From contig JANQJA010000008.1 in NCBI GenBank assembly GCA_028281885.1, positions 248,001 through 312,000 of the forward strand: a DNA stretch of 64,000 bases, written 5' to 3'. Source of the DNA: Pseudomonadales bacterium. GTDB lineage: Bacteria; Pseudomonadota; Gammaproteobacteria; Pseudomonadales; Azotimanducaceae. This document shows positions 51,885 to 60,512 of the stretch, one piece after another. The stretch's first letter is position 1; every line of letters begins with the position of its first letter. The translations under genes were made by a program, and so were the position numbers. The notes under the pieces were generated by a model, which was not told the DNA's origin, made no database searches, and saw only the letters and a list, made by a program, of their open reading frames with translations.

Positions 51885-52526
51885 ATGTTGAGAACTTATG
51901 GCCTCCTGCTGGCATTGATGATTGGTTTACCCGGCGCCAATGCGGCGACCTTTGAATACGAAGAAGGCACCCACTACGTCGAGCTGGATCTGCCGATCAA
52001 GACCCGCAATCCGGAACAGATTGAAGTGGCCGAGTATTTTTCCTATGCCTGCCCTCACTGCTTCCAGTTTGAGCCGTTGGTTAATGCCTGGAAGGCCCGC
52101 TTGGATGAAGATGTGGTATTCCGTCGCACCCCGGCGATCTGGAATCGCGACTATCAGTTCCTGGCCCAGGTCTATTTCACTGCGCAGGCGCTCGATGTGC
52201 TGGACGTGGTTCACGGGCCTATTTTCAGGGCGATTCATGCAGAGCGCCGCGCGATCAACAACCCTGAAGGTATGGCTGAGTTCTTTTCCGAATACGGTGT
52301 CAGCAAGGTCGATTTTGCCAAGGCCTTTTCATCGTTCGGCGTCCGTGCCGGTGTCCAGCAGGCGGAGGCACGGGGGCGAGCCTACCGTGCCCGCGGCGTA
52401 CCGGCCATCATCGTTAATGGCAAGTATCGCGTCGAGGCCTCAATGGCGGGTGGCAATGCCGAGATGCTGCGAGTCGTGGACTTTCTGATTCGCAAAGAGC
52501 GTGCTGCGCGAGACGCGGCTGACTGA
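51885..52526 (+). CDS. dsbA: Thiol:disulfide interchange protein DsbA
   Basis: Periplasmic oxidase that forms disulfides in exported proteins. I choose the ATG at 51885 (MLRTYGLLLALMIGLPGANA signal peptide; 213 residues); a TTG at 51873 is also in frame. The active site is CPHC in YACPHCFQF near residues 51-54, and the cis-proline lies in GVPAIIVNG. The adjacent c4 cytochrome needs exported thiol handling for heme attachment. Confidence 0.96.
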   Translation: MLRTYGLLLALMIGLPGANAATFEYEEGTHYVELDLPIKTRNPEQIEVAEYFSYACPHCFQFEPLVNAWKARLDEDVVFRRTPAIWNRDYQFLAQVYFTAQALDVLDVVHGPIFRAIHAERRAINNPEGMAEFFSEYGVSKVDFAKAFSSFGVRAGVQQAEARGRAYRARGVPAIIVNGKYRVEASMAGGNAEMLRVVDFLIRKERAARDAAD

Positions 52527-52560
52527 TTTCTTTCCTACGGATTGGCCCGGTCGCGTCTGG

Positions 52561-52869
52561 TCAGGGGCCACTCATTTCCGGGACGCGAGATTCATCAACC
52601 CGTCTTTTCAGTTCCTTGCCTGGTTTGAAGTGAGGCACGTACTTACCGGGCTTGAAGATTCCCACTTCGCCCGTCTTTGGGTTGCGAACGGTGCGGGGCT
52701 TGCGGTAGTGATTCGAAAACGTACCAAAGCCACGAATCTCGATTCGCTCACCGGACGCCAGTCGTTCTGACATGATCTCGATGATGGACTGTACCGCCAG
52801 ATCGACGTCCCGGGTGCTCAACTGTTCCAGTCGATCTGACATACGCCGTATGAGTTCGGACTTGTTCAT
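52561..52869 (-). CDS. ihfB: Integration host factor subunit beta
   Basis: DNA-bending protein acting as a dimer with IhfA. The 102 residues match IhfB rather than [19 protein letters not shown] start, [22 protein letters not shown] and the C-terminal [17 protein letters not shown]. It carries a short extra tail ([11 protein letters not shown]). In most gammaproteobacteria ihfB follows rpsA; here it stands alone between dsbA (convergent) and a divergent IMP dehydrogenase, so a second rpsA-linked copy elsewhere is possible. Confidence 0.92.
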   Translation of the reverse strand: MNKSELIRRMSDRLEQLSTRDVDLAVQSIIEIMSERLASGERIEIRGFGTFSNHYRKPRTVRNPKTGEVGIFKPGKYVPHFKPGKELKRRVDESRVPEMSGP

Positions 52870-52925
52870 CGCGATTCTCGTCCTGCAGACTCAATTCATC
52901 TTACGAATTTTTAACGTAATATCAA

Positions 52926-52940
52926 TGCCTTATATAGGCA
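52926..52940. repeat. 15-bp inverted repeat in the ihfB upstream region
   Basis: TGCCT-tatat-AGGCA, perfect 5-bp arms. It covers the putative ihfB -10 element (52931-52936), so it may be an operator; it is too short to be sure. Confidence 0.4.
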
Positions 52941-52958
52941 AACTAAAATTGAAGTTAA
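52931..52958 (-). promoter_or_regulatory. Candidate ihfB promoter
   Basis: Minus strand TTAACT (52958-52953), 16-base spacer, TATATA (52936-52931), giving a leader of about 55 bases. The gap 52870-53154 is AT-rich on the ihfB side and GC-richer on the IMP dehydrogenase side. Confidence 0.45.
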
Positions 52959-53000
52959 GTAGTGGCGCGAAATTGAATCGACAGGCCGTTTTGACTAGAA

Positions 53001-53014
53001 TTCGCCATGGCGAA
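53001..53014. repeat. 14-bp perfect palindrome upstream of the IMP dehydrogenase gene
   Basis: TTCGCCATGGCGAA, 141 bases before the ATG at 53155. It follows a TTGACT (52991-52996) that could be a -35 element. A regulator-binding site is possible. Confidence 0.45.
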
Positions 53015-53154
53015 ACGCAGACGAACCTCCTTCTCTCTGAGGCTCGATCACGACCCCTTCCAAAGTTGCGTTCGTAGCCGATACCCCAGCAGTCTGATCC
53101 CGTCGCCATACTTCCTGCCGTTCCGGCCCCTTCAACCTGCCAAAGGAGCAATCG

Positions 53155-54690
53155 ATGGCGACTATCCTCGATGATATTTCACGAACATTCTCAGAATACC
53201 TTCTCATTCCACGGCTGACTCGCAAGGGCCAGCGACCCGATCAGATAGATCTATCCACTCCCTTGTCGGCGGTTGAGGGCAACAATGCGGCCCGATTCAG
53301 CATTAACATTCCGGTGGTGAGTGCCTGCATGCAGTCAGTTTCGGGCACCCGCCTCGCAGTGGCACTGGCGCGCCAGGGCGGGCTGAGTTTCATCTATTGC
53401 TCCCAGGCCATTGAGACCCAGGCTGAGATGGTTCGGCTGGTGAAGTCGCACAAGGCAGGGTTTGTACAGAGTGATTCCAATACCACTAAAACAGAATCGC
53501 TTGAAGGCGTATTGGCGCTAATGGGCCGGACCGGACATTCGACGGTGCCCGTGACCCATGATGGCACAGCTTCCGGCAAGCTTGAGGGAATCATTACCGA
53601 CAAAGACTTCTGGGAATTTGAAGACGATCTGACCCGTTCGGTGGGCGAACACATGACCCCGATCGAGGAAGTTATCTTCGGCCGGGAGGGGATCTCACTG
53701 CGTGAGGCGAATCAACTGCTGCACAAACACAAGAAGGATTGCCTGCCGATTCTCGATGACAAGGGTCACCTGACTGCTCTTGTCTTCAAAAAGGACTACG
53801 AGGACCATCGTCGCCATCCTCTTGAATTACTTGATGAATCCAAACGCCTTTGTGTCGGCGCCGCAGTGAATACTCATGATTACCAGCAGCGCGTGCCGGC
53901 ATTGCTCCAGGCGGGCGCCGACGTGTTTTGTTTCGACTCGTCCGACGGCTTCAACGAGTATCAGCTGGATGGAATTCGCTGGATCCGGGAGCAATATGGC
54001 AATGACATTGTGATCGGTGGAGGCAACGTGGTGTCTGCCGAAGGCTTTGATTTCCTGGTGCAGGAAGGTGGCGCCGACTTTGTGAAGGTCGGCATTGGCG
54101 GTGGCTCCATTTGTATCACGCGAGAACAGAAAGGGATCGGTCGCGGTCAGGCTTCGGCCCTGCTCGAGGTGGTCAAACGCCGCGATGAATACCACGCCGA
54201 GACCGGCCGCTATATTCCGATCTGCTCCGACGGCGGGCTCGCCAATGACACGCAGGTCGTTGTAGCCCTCGCGATGGGCGCGGACTTCGTCATGATGGGT
54301 CGTTATTTTGCGATGACTGAAGAGAGCCCGACACCCAAGACATCGATCAACGGGCAGATGTACAAGCCCTACTGGGGTGAAGGCACCCGACGTGCACAGA
54401 ACTGGCAACGTTACAGTGAAGACATGAGTACCCGTGACCTGAAGTTCGAAGAAGGGGTAGACGCCTATGTGCCACTGGTAGGAACCACAGCAGAAGTACT
54501 GGATACGACGCTGTTCAAGTTACGCGGTACCATGATCAACGTCGGTGCCGATTCCCTGGCGGAATTCAGGGAGCAGGCGGTGCTGACCCTGGTGTCGGAA
54601 CAGTCGGTCATCGAGGCGGGCACTTCCAATGTATTTCAGTTCAACAGCGGCCGGATTGTGGACGATAATAGTTGGGGCAATCCGAACTGA
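53155..54690 (+). CDS. IMP dehydrogenase, non-canonical subfamily
   Basis: Predicted to oxidise IMP to XMP in guanine nucleotide synthesis. The 511 residues have the TIM barrel split by two CBS domains (about residues 105-220). The catalytic loop is GIGGGSICITRE with Cys320, against the GIGPGSICTTR of ordinary GuaB. Other family-specific blocks are RTFSEYLLIPRLT near the start, LSFIYCSQAIETQAEMV and ADFVMMGRYFA. I know this form mainly from Clostridia and related groups. It is not next to guaA. AAAGGAG precedes the ATG. A GMP reductase role is less likely but not excluded. Confidence 0.85.
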   Translation: MATILDDISRTFSEYLLIPRLTRKGQRPDQIDLSTPLSAVEGNNAARFSINIPVVSACMQSVSGTRLAVALARQGGLSFIYCSQAIETQAEMVRLVKSHKAGFVQSDSNTTKTESLEGVLALMGRTGHSTVPVTHDGTASGKLEGIITDKDFWEFEDDLTRSVGEHMTPIEEVIFGREGISLREANQLLHKHKKDCLPILDDKGHLTALVFKKDYEDHRRHPLELLDESKRLCVGAAVNTHDYQQRVPALLQAGADVFCFDSSDGFNEYQLDGIRWIREQYGNDIVIGGGNVVSAEGFDFLVQEGGADFVKVGIGGGSICITREQKGIGRGQASALLEVVKRRDEYHAETGRYIPICSDGGLANDTQVVVALAMGADFVMMGRYFAMTEESPTPKTSINGQMYKPYWGEGTRRAQNWQRYSEDMSTRDLKFEEGVDAYVPLVGTTAEVLDTTLFKLRGTMINVGADSLAEFREQAVLTLVSEQSVIEAGTSNVFQFNSGRIVDDNSWGNPN

Positions 54691-54771
54691 CAGCAGTCCA
54701 TGGCTGCCGCTGGGGGTTCTGCTGCGGTATACTTCGTCGATCATTCAAATTCGTATCAGAAGGCGCTTGTC

Positions 54772-55197
54772 GTGAAGAAGTTGTTGTCAGTTGTGGCTGT
54801 GGTCGTTGGGCTTGGCGCTGTCCAGTTGGGCGGTGCTTCGGTGAAGGATGAAATTGCCAAGCGTCTTGAGCCGGTGGGCTCGGTCTGCGTTCAGGGAGAA
54901 GACTGCGCCGGTGAGGCGCCTGCGGCTCCGGTGTCACTCGCAGCAAGTGGCGGCAAGAGTCCGGAAGCGATCTATAACCAATCCTGTACCACCTGCCACG
55001 CCATGGGTATCGCCGGTGCGCCCAAACTTGGTGACGTTGCCCAGTGGGCACCACGCATCGAAAAGGGCATTGAAGTGCTCTATGACAGCGTCATTAATGG
55101 CATGCCGCCGGGCATGCCGGCCAAGGGCATGTGCTTTACCTGCTCGGATGAAGAGCTGAAGGCTGTCACCGACTACATGGTCTCAGCAAGCCAGTAA
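54772..55197 (+). CDS. Cytochrome c5-type monoheme cytochrome
   Basis: Small periplasmic electron carrier. The start is taken as GTG at 54772 (141 residues), which yields a signal peptide (KKLLSVVAVVVGLGAVQLGG); the open frame begins 24 codons earlier. The heme motif is CTTCH near residue 72, followed by GAPKLGD, the Met ligand region INGMPPGMPAKGM and a C-terminal Cys pair (CFTC), all typical of c5. It may feed the oxidase encoded at 36587-43980. Confidence 0.9.
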   Translation: MKKLLSVVAVVVGLGAVQLGGASVKDEIAKRLEPVGSVCVQGEDCAGEAPAAPVSLAASGGKSPEAIYNQSCTTCHAMGIAGAPKLGDVAQWAPRIEKGIEVLYDSVINGMPPGMPAKGMCFTCSDEELKAVTDYMVSASQ

Positions 55198-55202
55198 ATT
55201 CC

Positions 55203-55224
55203 TTCAGCCAGATTCATGGCTGAA
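55203..55224. terminator. Hairpin between the converging cytochrome c5 and comM genes
   Basis: Perfect 8-bp inverted repeat (TTCAGCCA 55203-55210, TGGCTGAA 55217-55224) with a six-base loop. It overlaps the comM stop region. No T-run follows on either strand, so a terminator role is uncertain. Confidence 0.4.
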
Positions 55225-56716
55225 TCGCGCCGCGATAACCGATTGCCTCATTCAGGTGGGCGGTTGCTATTGTGGTACTTCCGGCAAGGTCGGCGATGGT
55301 TCGTGCGACCTTCAGAATCTTGAAGTAGGCTCGCACCGACAGGTTAAGGCGGTCTGTCGCCAGCGACAGCCGTTCCTTGTCCGCCTTGTCGAGGTGACAG
55401 AAACGCGTGGTTTCGGTCGTTGATAGCCACGCGTTCGGCTTGCCGGTTCGCGCTTCCATTATCGCCCTGGCCTGGGCGATCTGCGCGACGGTTATATGCT
55501 GCGTCTCAGGACTGCCCGCGCGGATTTCACCCAGTTGCTCGCCTGTTAACGGCGGCACGATGACATGCAGGTCGATTCGATCCATGAGTGGTCCTGAGAC
55601 TCTGGCACGGTATCGTTCGATCCGGTCAACGGTACACTGGCAACGTCCGGAACTGTCGCCGAAATATCCGCAGGGGCAGGGATTCATGGCGGCGATCAGC
55701 TGAAACCGGGCTGGAAAGGAAACCTGATGAGTGGCCCGGGAGATGGTCACCAGGCCTGACTCGAGGGGTTCACGCAGGGCTTCGAGCACGGAACGGGCAT
55801 ATTCCGGTAATTCATCCAAGAACAGTACACCTTCATGGGCGAGCGAGATTTCGCCGGGTTGCGGCGGGTTGCCGCCGCCGACCAGGGATACGGCCGAGGC
55901 AGTATGGTGCGGACTGCGAAACGGACGTTGCCCGAAGTGCGACAGGTTGAAGTCGTGTCTCGAAATAGAGCGTATCGAAGCCACCGTTAGGGCAGCTGAT
56001 GTTTCCATCGGCGGCAACAAGCCGGACAGGCGACTGGCCAGCATGGTCTTGCCCGTGCCCGGGGGTCCGGTAAACAGAATGTTGTGAGCACCGGCGGCGG
56101 CGATCACGAGGGCCCGCTTGGCCATGGCCTGACCATGAATGTCGTCGAGATAGGTTGGGGCGATCGTCGTACAGGGTGGTGCTGCCGTGGGTTGGGGCAG
56201 GTCCTGCTCACCACGGACGTGGCTGCATACCTCCGCGAGGCTGTCTGCCAGACGGATGTGGTCATGGGGTGCCAGGGCAGCCTCCTGTCTGCAAGCGATT
56301 GGCAGGATCAGGGTACGACCGGTATCGGCGCTGGCGAGCGCAGCGGGTAAGGCGCCACCAGAGTCCCTGAGGCTGCCGTCGAGCGCAACCTCACCGATGA
56401 ACTCATAGCGCTGCAAACGTTCTGAAGGCCAATGGTTGGCGGCGGCGATAAGGGTCATTGCGATCGCAAGGTCGTAGCGGCTGCCCTGCTTGGGCAGGTC
56501 GGCGGGCGCGAGATTAACCGTGGCCTTTCGGGACAGGGCGGCGAGCCCGCTGTTGGCGATCGCCGCGCGAACGCGATCCTTGCTCTCACGCACACTCGCC
56601 TCCGGCAGCCCGACGATGAGAATCTGGGGGAGCCCGGCAGTCACGAGTGCCTCGACGGTCACTGTCGGTGCGTTGAGTCCGACCTGGGCACGGGTGAACG
56701 TACTCGCGTAATCCAT
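55214..56716 (-). CDS. comM: ComM/YifB family Mg chelatase-like AAA+ ATPase
   Basis: Hexameric helicase that extends branch migration during natural transformation. The 500 residues have an N-terminal Lon-like domain (MDYASTFTRAQVGLNAPTVT), Walker A TGPPGTGKTML near residue 216, Walker B GVLFLDELPEYAR, an arginine-finger region and a Cys cluster CPCGYFGDSSGRCQC. Pseudomonas has it near glnK too. With dprA (31560) it hints at transformability. Confidence 0.95.
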   Translation of the reverse strand: MDYASTFTRAQVGLNAPTVTVEALVTAGLPQILIVGLPEASVRESKDRVRAAIANSGLAALSRKATVNLAPADLPKQGSRYDLAIAMTLIAAANHWPSERLQRYEFIGEVALDGSLRDSGGALPAALASADTGRTLILPIACRQEAALAPHDHIRLADSLAEVCSHVRGEQDLPQPTAAPPCTTIAPTYLDDIHGQAMAKRALVIAAAGAHNILFTGPPGTGKTMLASRLSGLLPPMETSAALTVASIRSISRHDFNLSHFGQRPFRSPHHTASAVSLVGGGNPPQPGEISLAHEGVLFLDELPEYARSVLEALREPLESGLVTISRATHQVSFPARFQLIAAMNPCPCGYFGDSSGRCQCTVDRIERYRARVSGPLMDRIDLHVIVPPLTGEQLGEIRAGSPETQHITVAQIAQARAIMEARTGKPNAWLSTTETTRFCHLDKADKERLSLATDRLNLSVRAYFKILKVARTIADLAGSTTIATAHLNEAIGYRGAIQP

Positions 56717-56858
56717 GATCAGGGTTCCAGCCCACAGGGGATTGCTCTATGCTGTCCCAGGTGTATTGGTCAGGTCTGTAGGTAGGTTGCCTTCCGGTTT
56801 GTCCGAGAACCCGGACGCCCTTTAAGAGTGCACTCAAAAGCCCCGCGGGCAAGCATGA

Positions 56859-56874
56859 TGCACCCTAATAGTGC
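56859..56874. promoter_or_regulatory. NtrC-type enhancer site upstream of glnK
   Basis: TGCACCCTAATAGTGC contains GCAC-N7-GTGC (56860-56874), the dyad of the NtrC consensus. It lies about 65-80 bases before the -24 element, suitable for an activator that loops to sigma-54 polymerase. A second palindrome with the same half-site (GAGTGCACTC, 56826-56835) is 30 bases upstream. Confidence 0.6.
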
Positions 56875-56939
56875 TTTCCTGTTCCCAGATTCTGCGGAGG
56901 GAAACCGCAAGATATTGATTTTGATGGGGTAATAGAACT

Positions 56940-56955
56940 TGGCACGGTCGATGCT
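56940..56955 (+). promoter_or_regulatory. Sigma-54 promoter of glnK
   Basis: TGGCAC (56940-56945), five bases, ATGCT (56951-56955). The invariant GG and GC are ten bases apart and only one base of the TTGC block is changed. Predicted start near 56967 gives a leader of about 107 bases. The gap 56717-57073 contains no gene besides this control region. Confidence 0.75.
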
Positions 56956-57058
56956 GTAAAGGGATGAGGAAAGCGTCTGATTTGAGCGACCCTTCGGTTG
57001 GTATCCGCTTATAAATTTCGATACATTTGCCCCATAACAACAATCAGGGCAGTCCTGA

Positions 57059-57412
<354 letters not shown>

Positions 57413-57435
57413 TACCGCGGCGGTATCCAATCCAG

Positions 57436-57459
57436 GGGCGCCCATTGGCGCCCTTTTTT
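57436..57459 (+). terminator. Intrinsic terminator of glnK
   Basis: Stem GGGCGCC (57436-57442) and GGCGCCC (57447-57453), four-base loop, six Ts (57454-57459). It ends the glnK transcript 24 bases after the stop, making glnK monocistronic. Confidence 0.9.
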
Positions 57460-57469
57460 ATGCCTATGT

Positions 57470-57498
57470 TTTTTATCGGCGCCTATCACCACTATAAT
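57470..57498 (+). promoter_or_regulatory. Candidate thrC promoter
   Basis: TTTTTA (57470-57475), 17-base spacer, perfect TATAAT (57493-57498), giving a leader of only about 17 bases before the ATG. The -35 is poor. Confidence 0.45.
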
Positions 57499-57521
57499 GG
57501 CGCGCTTTTTGGGGCCATACG

Positions 57522-58898
57522 ATGAAATATCAGAGCACCCGTGGCGGTGTCAGCGGCATTGCGTTCAAGGACGCCGTGATTATGGGACTTGCCGACGATG
57601 GCGGGTTACTGGTCCCTGAGTTCTTGCCTGATGTGTCCGCGCAGATGCATGGCTGGGTTTCGCTCGATTACAAGGCGCTGGCGCTGGAAGTGATGAGCCG
57701 GTTTGTCGATGACATCCCCCGCGCCGATCTTGAGGCGCTGATCGACAAGAGCTACAGCACGTTTGACGATCCCGAGGTGACGCCGGTGACTGACCTCGGC
57801 CCGTACGCTGTGCTGGAACTGTTCCACGGCCCGACGCTCGCCTTCAAGGACATCGCGTTGCAGTTTCTGGGTAATGTGTTCGAGTACATCCTCACCGAGC
57901 GTGGTGCGGAGGTGAACATTCTGGGCGCCACCAGCGGTGACACAGGTAGTGCGGCTATCGCGGGCGTTCGCGGCAAGGCGAATATCAACATCTATATCAT
58001 GTTCCCGGAGGGCAAGACCAGCCAGCTGCAGGAACTGCAGATGACCACCATACTGGACGACAATGTTCACAACATCGCCATCGAAGGCACTTTCGATGAT
58101 TGTCAGGGTGTGTTGAAAGAGGCCTTCTCTGATCTTTCGTTCAAGCAACAGTACGGGCTTGCTGCTGTCAACTCGGTTAACTGGGCACGGGTTCTTGCCC
58201 AGATTGTTTATTACTTCAAGGCCTGGAATCAGCTCGGGCAGCCTGATTGTTTTGATGTGGCGGTGCCGACTGGCAACTTCGGCAATATTTTTGCCGGTTA
58301 CTGCGCGCGTCAGATGGGACTGCCGATTGGCCGGCTGGTGCTTGCAACCAATGCCAACGATATTCTTTGCCGATTTTTCAATACCGGTCGTTATGAGCGC
58401 GAAGAGGTGCAATTCACCTATAGCCCGGCCATGGATATTCAGGTTTCCAGTAATTTGGAACGATATCTCTATTACCTGATGGGAAGCGACCCGGACCGGG
58501 TGCGCGACTTTATGGAAACGTTTGCATCAACCGGTGTTGCCAGTTACCCGTTCAACACGTCATCGCTCGACGATACCTTTGTGGCCAGTAGTGTGGATAA
58601 CGAGGCAACGCTGGCGCAGATCAGGTCGGTCTATGACGATTTCGGATACCTTGTAGACCCTCATACCGCGATCGGTTTGGCAGCCGGTGCGCAGCATCGC
58701 CGTGATGGTGTGCCAATGTTGTGTCTCGCAACGGCTCATCCGGCCAAATTCGTGGATGCTATGCGGGAAGCCATGCCCGATGTTGGTGTGACTCATCCGA
58801 CGCTCGAAGCACTTGCCGGATTACCGACCCGGAAAACTCCGATGAAGGCAGATGTTAATGCTGTGAAGGCCTTTATCGAGACAGGTGGCCGGATCTAG
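57522..58898 (+). CDS. thrC: Threonine synthase
   Basis: PLP enzyme converting O-phosphohomoserine to threonine. The 458 residues show the family start MKYQSTRGG, the domain DDGGLLVPE, the PLP lysine in FKDIALQFLG (Lys109), and ATSGDTGSAAI. This is the long, E. coli/yeast-like subgroup. It receives the product of ThrB (46290). hom is not in the window. Stop overlaps the HAD gene by four bases on the other strand. Confidence 0.97.
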   Translation: MKYQSTRGGVSGIAFKDAVIMGLADDGGLLVPEFLPDVSAQMHGWVSLDYKALALEVMSRFVDDIPRADLEALIDKSYSTFDDPEVTPVTDLGPYAVLELFHGPTLAFKDIALQFLGNVFEYILTERGAEVNILGATSGDTGSAAIAGVRGKANINIYIMFPEGKTSQLQELQMTTILDDNVHNIAIEGTFDDCQGVLKEAFSDLSFKQQYGLAAVNSVNWARVLAQIVYYFKAWNQLGQPDCFDVAVPTGNFGNIFAGYCARQMGLPIGRLVLATNANDILCRFFNTGRYEREEVQFTYSPAMDIQVSSNLERYLYYLMGSDPDRVRDFMETFASTGVASYPFNTSSLDDTFVASSVDNEATLAQIRSVYDDFGYLVDPHTAIGLAAGAQHRRDGVPMLCLATAHPAKFVDAMREAMPDVGVTHPTLEALAGLPTRKTPMKADVNAVKAFIETGGRI

Positions 58899-59599
58899 TC
58901 GGCTCGATTTAGCCTGGCGAGGGCCCCAGGCAGCTCGGTCACCTGTGAGATGGTTTCGTTGGGCCGGGTTTCGCCTTCGCCCTGACGAAGATCGCGTCTG
59001 ATCCAGATTGTTTTCAATCCAGCCCGGTTGGCCGCGTCGATATCCAGTTTCGGATCGTCGCCCACGTAAACCATTTCGGAAGCCTCGACGCCGGCATGGG
59101 ATAGTGCCGCTTCGAACAATGCGGCATGCGGTTTCGGTGCGCCGATTTCCTCGGCGGAAAAAGAAAAGTCGAAGTGATGGCCGATGTCGGTACGGTGAAT
59201 GTTTGCGTTGCCATTGGTCAGTGCGGCCAGCGTATATTGACGAGACAACTCTGCCAGCGTTTCAGCGACGCCAGGGTATGGCTCAATGCGATGACGATGC
59301 TCCAGAAAAACCTTCATCGCGTCATCTGCAATAGTTGTGGCTTTGAGGTCCGGGCTGGTTTCCTCAAGCGCTCCGATCAGGATGCGTCGACGTAGCTCGG
59401 TCAGTCTGCCCGACAGGTGTGGCTCAGTTTCTAGTACCTGGTCACGGATTCGGCGCAGGTGAACTCTGTCGTAGCGGAATGAAGGAACCGCTTCACGGAA
59501 CCAGCCCGCCAGCGCCTGTTCCGCCCGCAGAATGACAGGTTCCACTTCCCAGAGTGTGTCATCCAGATCGAACCCGACGACTCTAATCTTCGCTGTCAT
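58895..59599 (-). CDS. HAD superfamily hydrolase (YigB-like)
   Basis: Likely a small-molecule phosphatase; YigB of E. coli acts on FMN and related phosphates. From the ATG at 59597-59599 (MTAKIRVVGFDLDDTLWEVE) it is 234 residues, with the nucleophile motif FDLDDTLW, LTNGN, and the acid motif VGDDPKLDIDAANRAG. The frame is open about 90 codons upstream but that part lies in xerC. It overlaps xerC by 17 bases. Pseudomonas and E. coli also keep it next to xerC. Confidence 0.9.
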   Translation of the reverse strand: MTAKIRVVGFDLDDTLWEVEPVILRAEQALAGWFREAVPSFRYDRVHLRRIRDQVLETEPHLSGRLTELRRRILIGALEETSPDLKATTIADDAMKVFLEHRHRIEPYPGVAETLAELSRQYTLAALTNGNANIHRTDIGHHFDFSFSAEEIGAPKPHAALFEAALSHAGVEASEMVYVGDDPKLDIDAANRAGLKTIWIRRDLRQGEGETRPNETISQVTELPGALARLNRAD

Positions 59600-60512
59600 C
59601 GCTCTTTTGTGCTCGCGGATGCGCTCGATCATAGACTTCCGCCAGGTGCTGGAAATCCAGATGAGTATAGATCTGCGTCGTAGAGATATCGGCATGACCA
59701 AGCAGATCCTGGATCGCGCGCAGGTCGCCGCTCGACTCAAGCAGGTGGCTCGCGAATGAGTGGCGCAACATATGCGGATGAATTTTGCCGGGCAGCCCCT
59801 GCGCCCTGCTCCAATACTCGATCCTTGCCTGGACCGTGCGGCTGCTGATTCGTGTGCCGCGTTCACTGATGAAAAGAGCCGATGGGTCTTTTACCGCCCG
59901 GTTCTTATTTGGCAGGTCGTTGCGTACGCCAAGCCAGTTTTTCAGCGCTTCTTTCGCCATTCTGCCCACCGGTACTTCTCTTTCTTTTGATCCTTTTCCC
60001 ACAACTCTGATGATGCCCGCCGTCATCTCCAGGCTATTGATGTCTGCACCAACCAGTTCAGAAAGGCGCAGACCTGACGAGTAGAACAGTTCAAGCATGG
60101 CGCGGTCCCGACAGAGGTGCCAACTGTTACCTTTCAGATTCAGCAGGCTGTTGACCTGGTCCGGATCCAGCGTATGTGGAAGCTTCTTCGCGGTCTTGGG
60201 TGCGCTGATTCCCACAGCGGGATTGTTCCTGGTGATGCCTTCCCTAAGGAGGAAGTTGTAGAAAGTTCTGATGCTCGAAAGGCGCCTTGCGAGGGTCTTG
60301 CCAGACAGGCCGGTGCGATGACTGGCGGCGACAAACGAGCGAATGTGATGTCCTTTTAGCTGAGGAAAATCTACACTCTCATCTTCGCAGAACCGAACCA
60401 GTGTCCTGATATCCCGAGAGTAGCTATTGATCGTATGCTGCGACAAAGCGCGCTCGTTAGTCAGGTGGGCGATGAATCTTTGGATGAGTTCTTCGCCAGC
60501 CTTGATGTTCAC
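59583..60512 (-). CDS. xerC: Site-specific tyrosine recombinase XerC
   Basis: Acts with XerD at dif to resolve chromosome dimers. The 309 residues have an N-terminal core-binding SAM-like domain (RFIAHLTNERALSQHTINSY) and catalytic residues in SSGLRLSELVG (Arg), HPHMLRHSFASHLL (His, Arg), GHADISTTQIYTH (His, Tyr). The context dapF-DUF484-xerC-yigB is the chromosomal xerC locus, not a mobile integrase. It overlaps DUF484 by four bases. Confidence 0.96.
   Translation of the reverse strand: MNIKAGEELIQRFIAHLTNERALSQHTINSYSRDIRTLVRFCEDESVDFPQLKGHHIRSFVAASHRTGLSGKTLARRLSSIRTFYNFLLREGITRNNPAVGISAPKTAKKLPHTLDPDQVNSLLNLKGNSWHLCRDRAMLELFYSSGLRLSELVGADINSLEMTAGIIRVVGKGSKEREVPVGRMAKEALKNWLGVRNDLPNKNRAVKDPSALFISERGTRISSRTVQARIEYWSRAQGLPGKIHPHMLRHSFASHLLESSGDLRAIQDLLGHADISTTQIYTHLDFQHLAEVYDRAHPRAQKSDDSED

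Noticed and set aside
52543..52570. TGGCCC/GGGCCA inverted repeat between dsbA and ihfB as a terminator
   Set aside because: Only six base pairs with a 16-base loop and no T-run in either direction.
57606..58412. 268-residue open frame opposite thrC
   Set aside because: A shadow of the strongly conserved thrC; no ribosome site or known domain.
59583..60512. Tyrosine recombinase as a mobile-element integrase
   Set aside because: Its length, motifs and the dapF-DUF484-xerC-yigB setting identify the housekeeping XerC; no attachment sites or phage genes are near.
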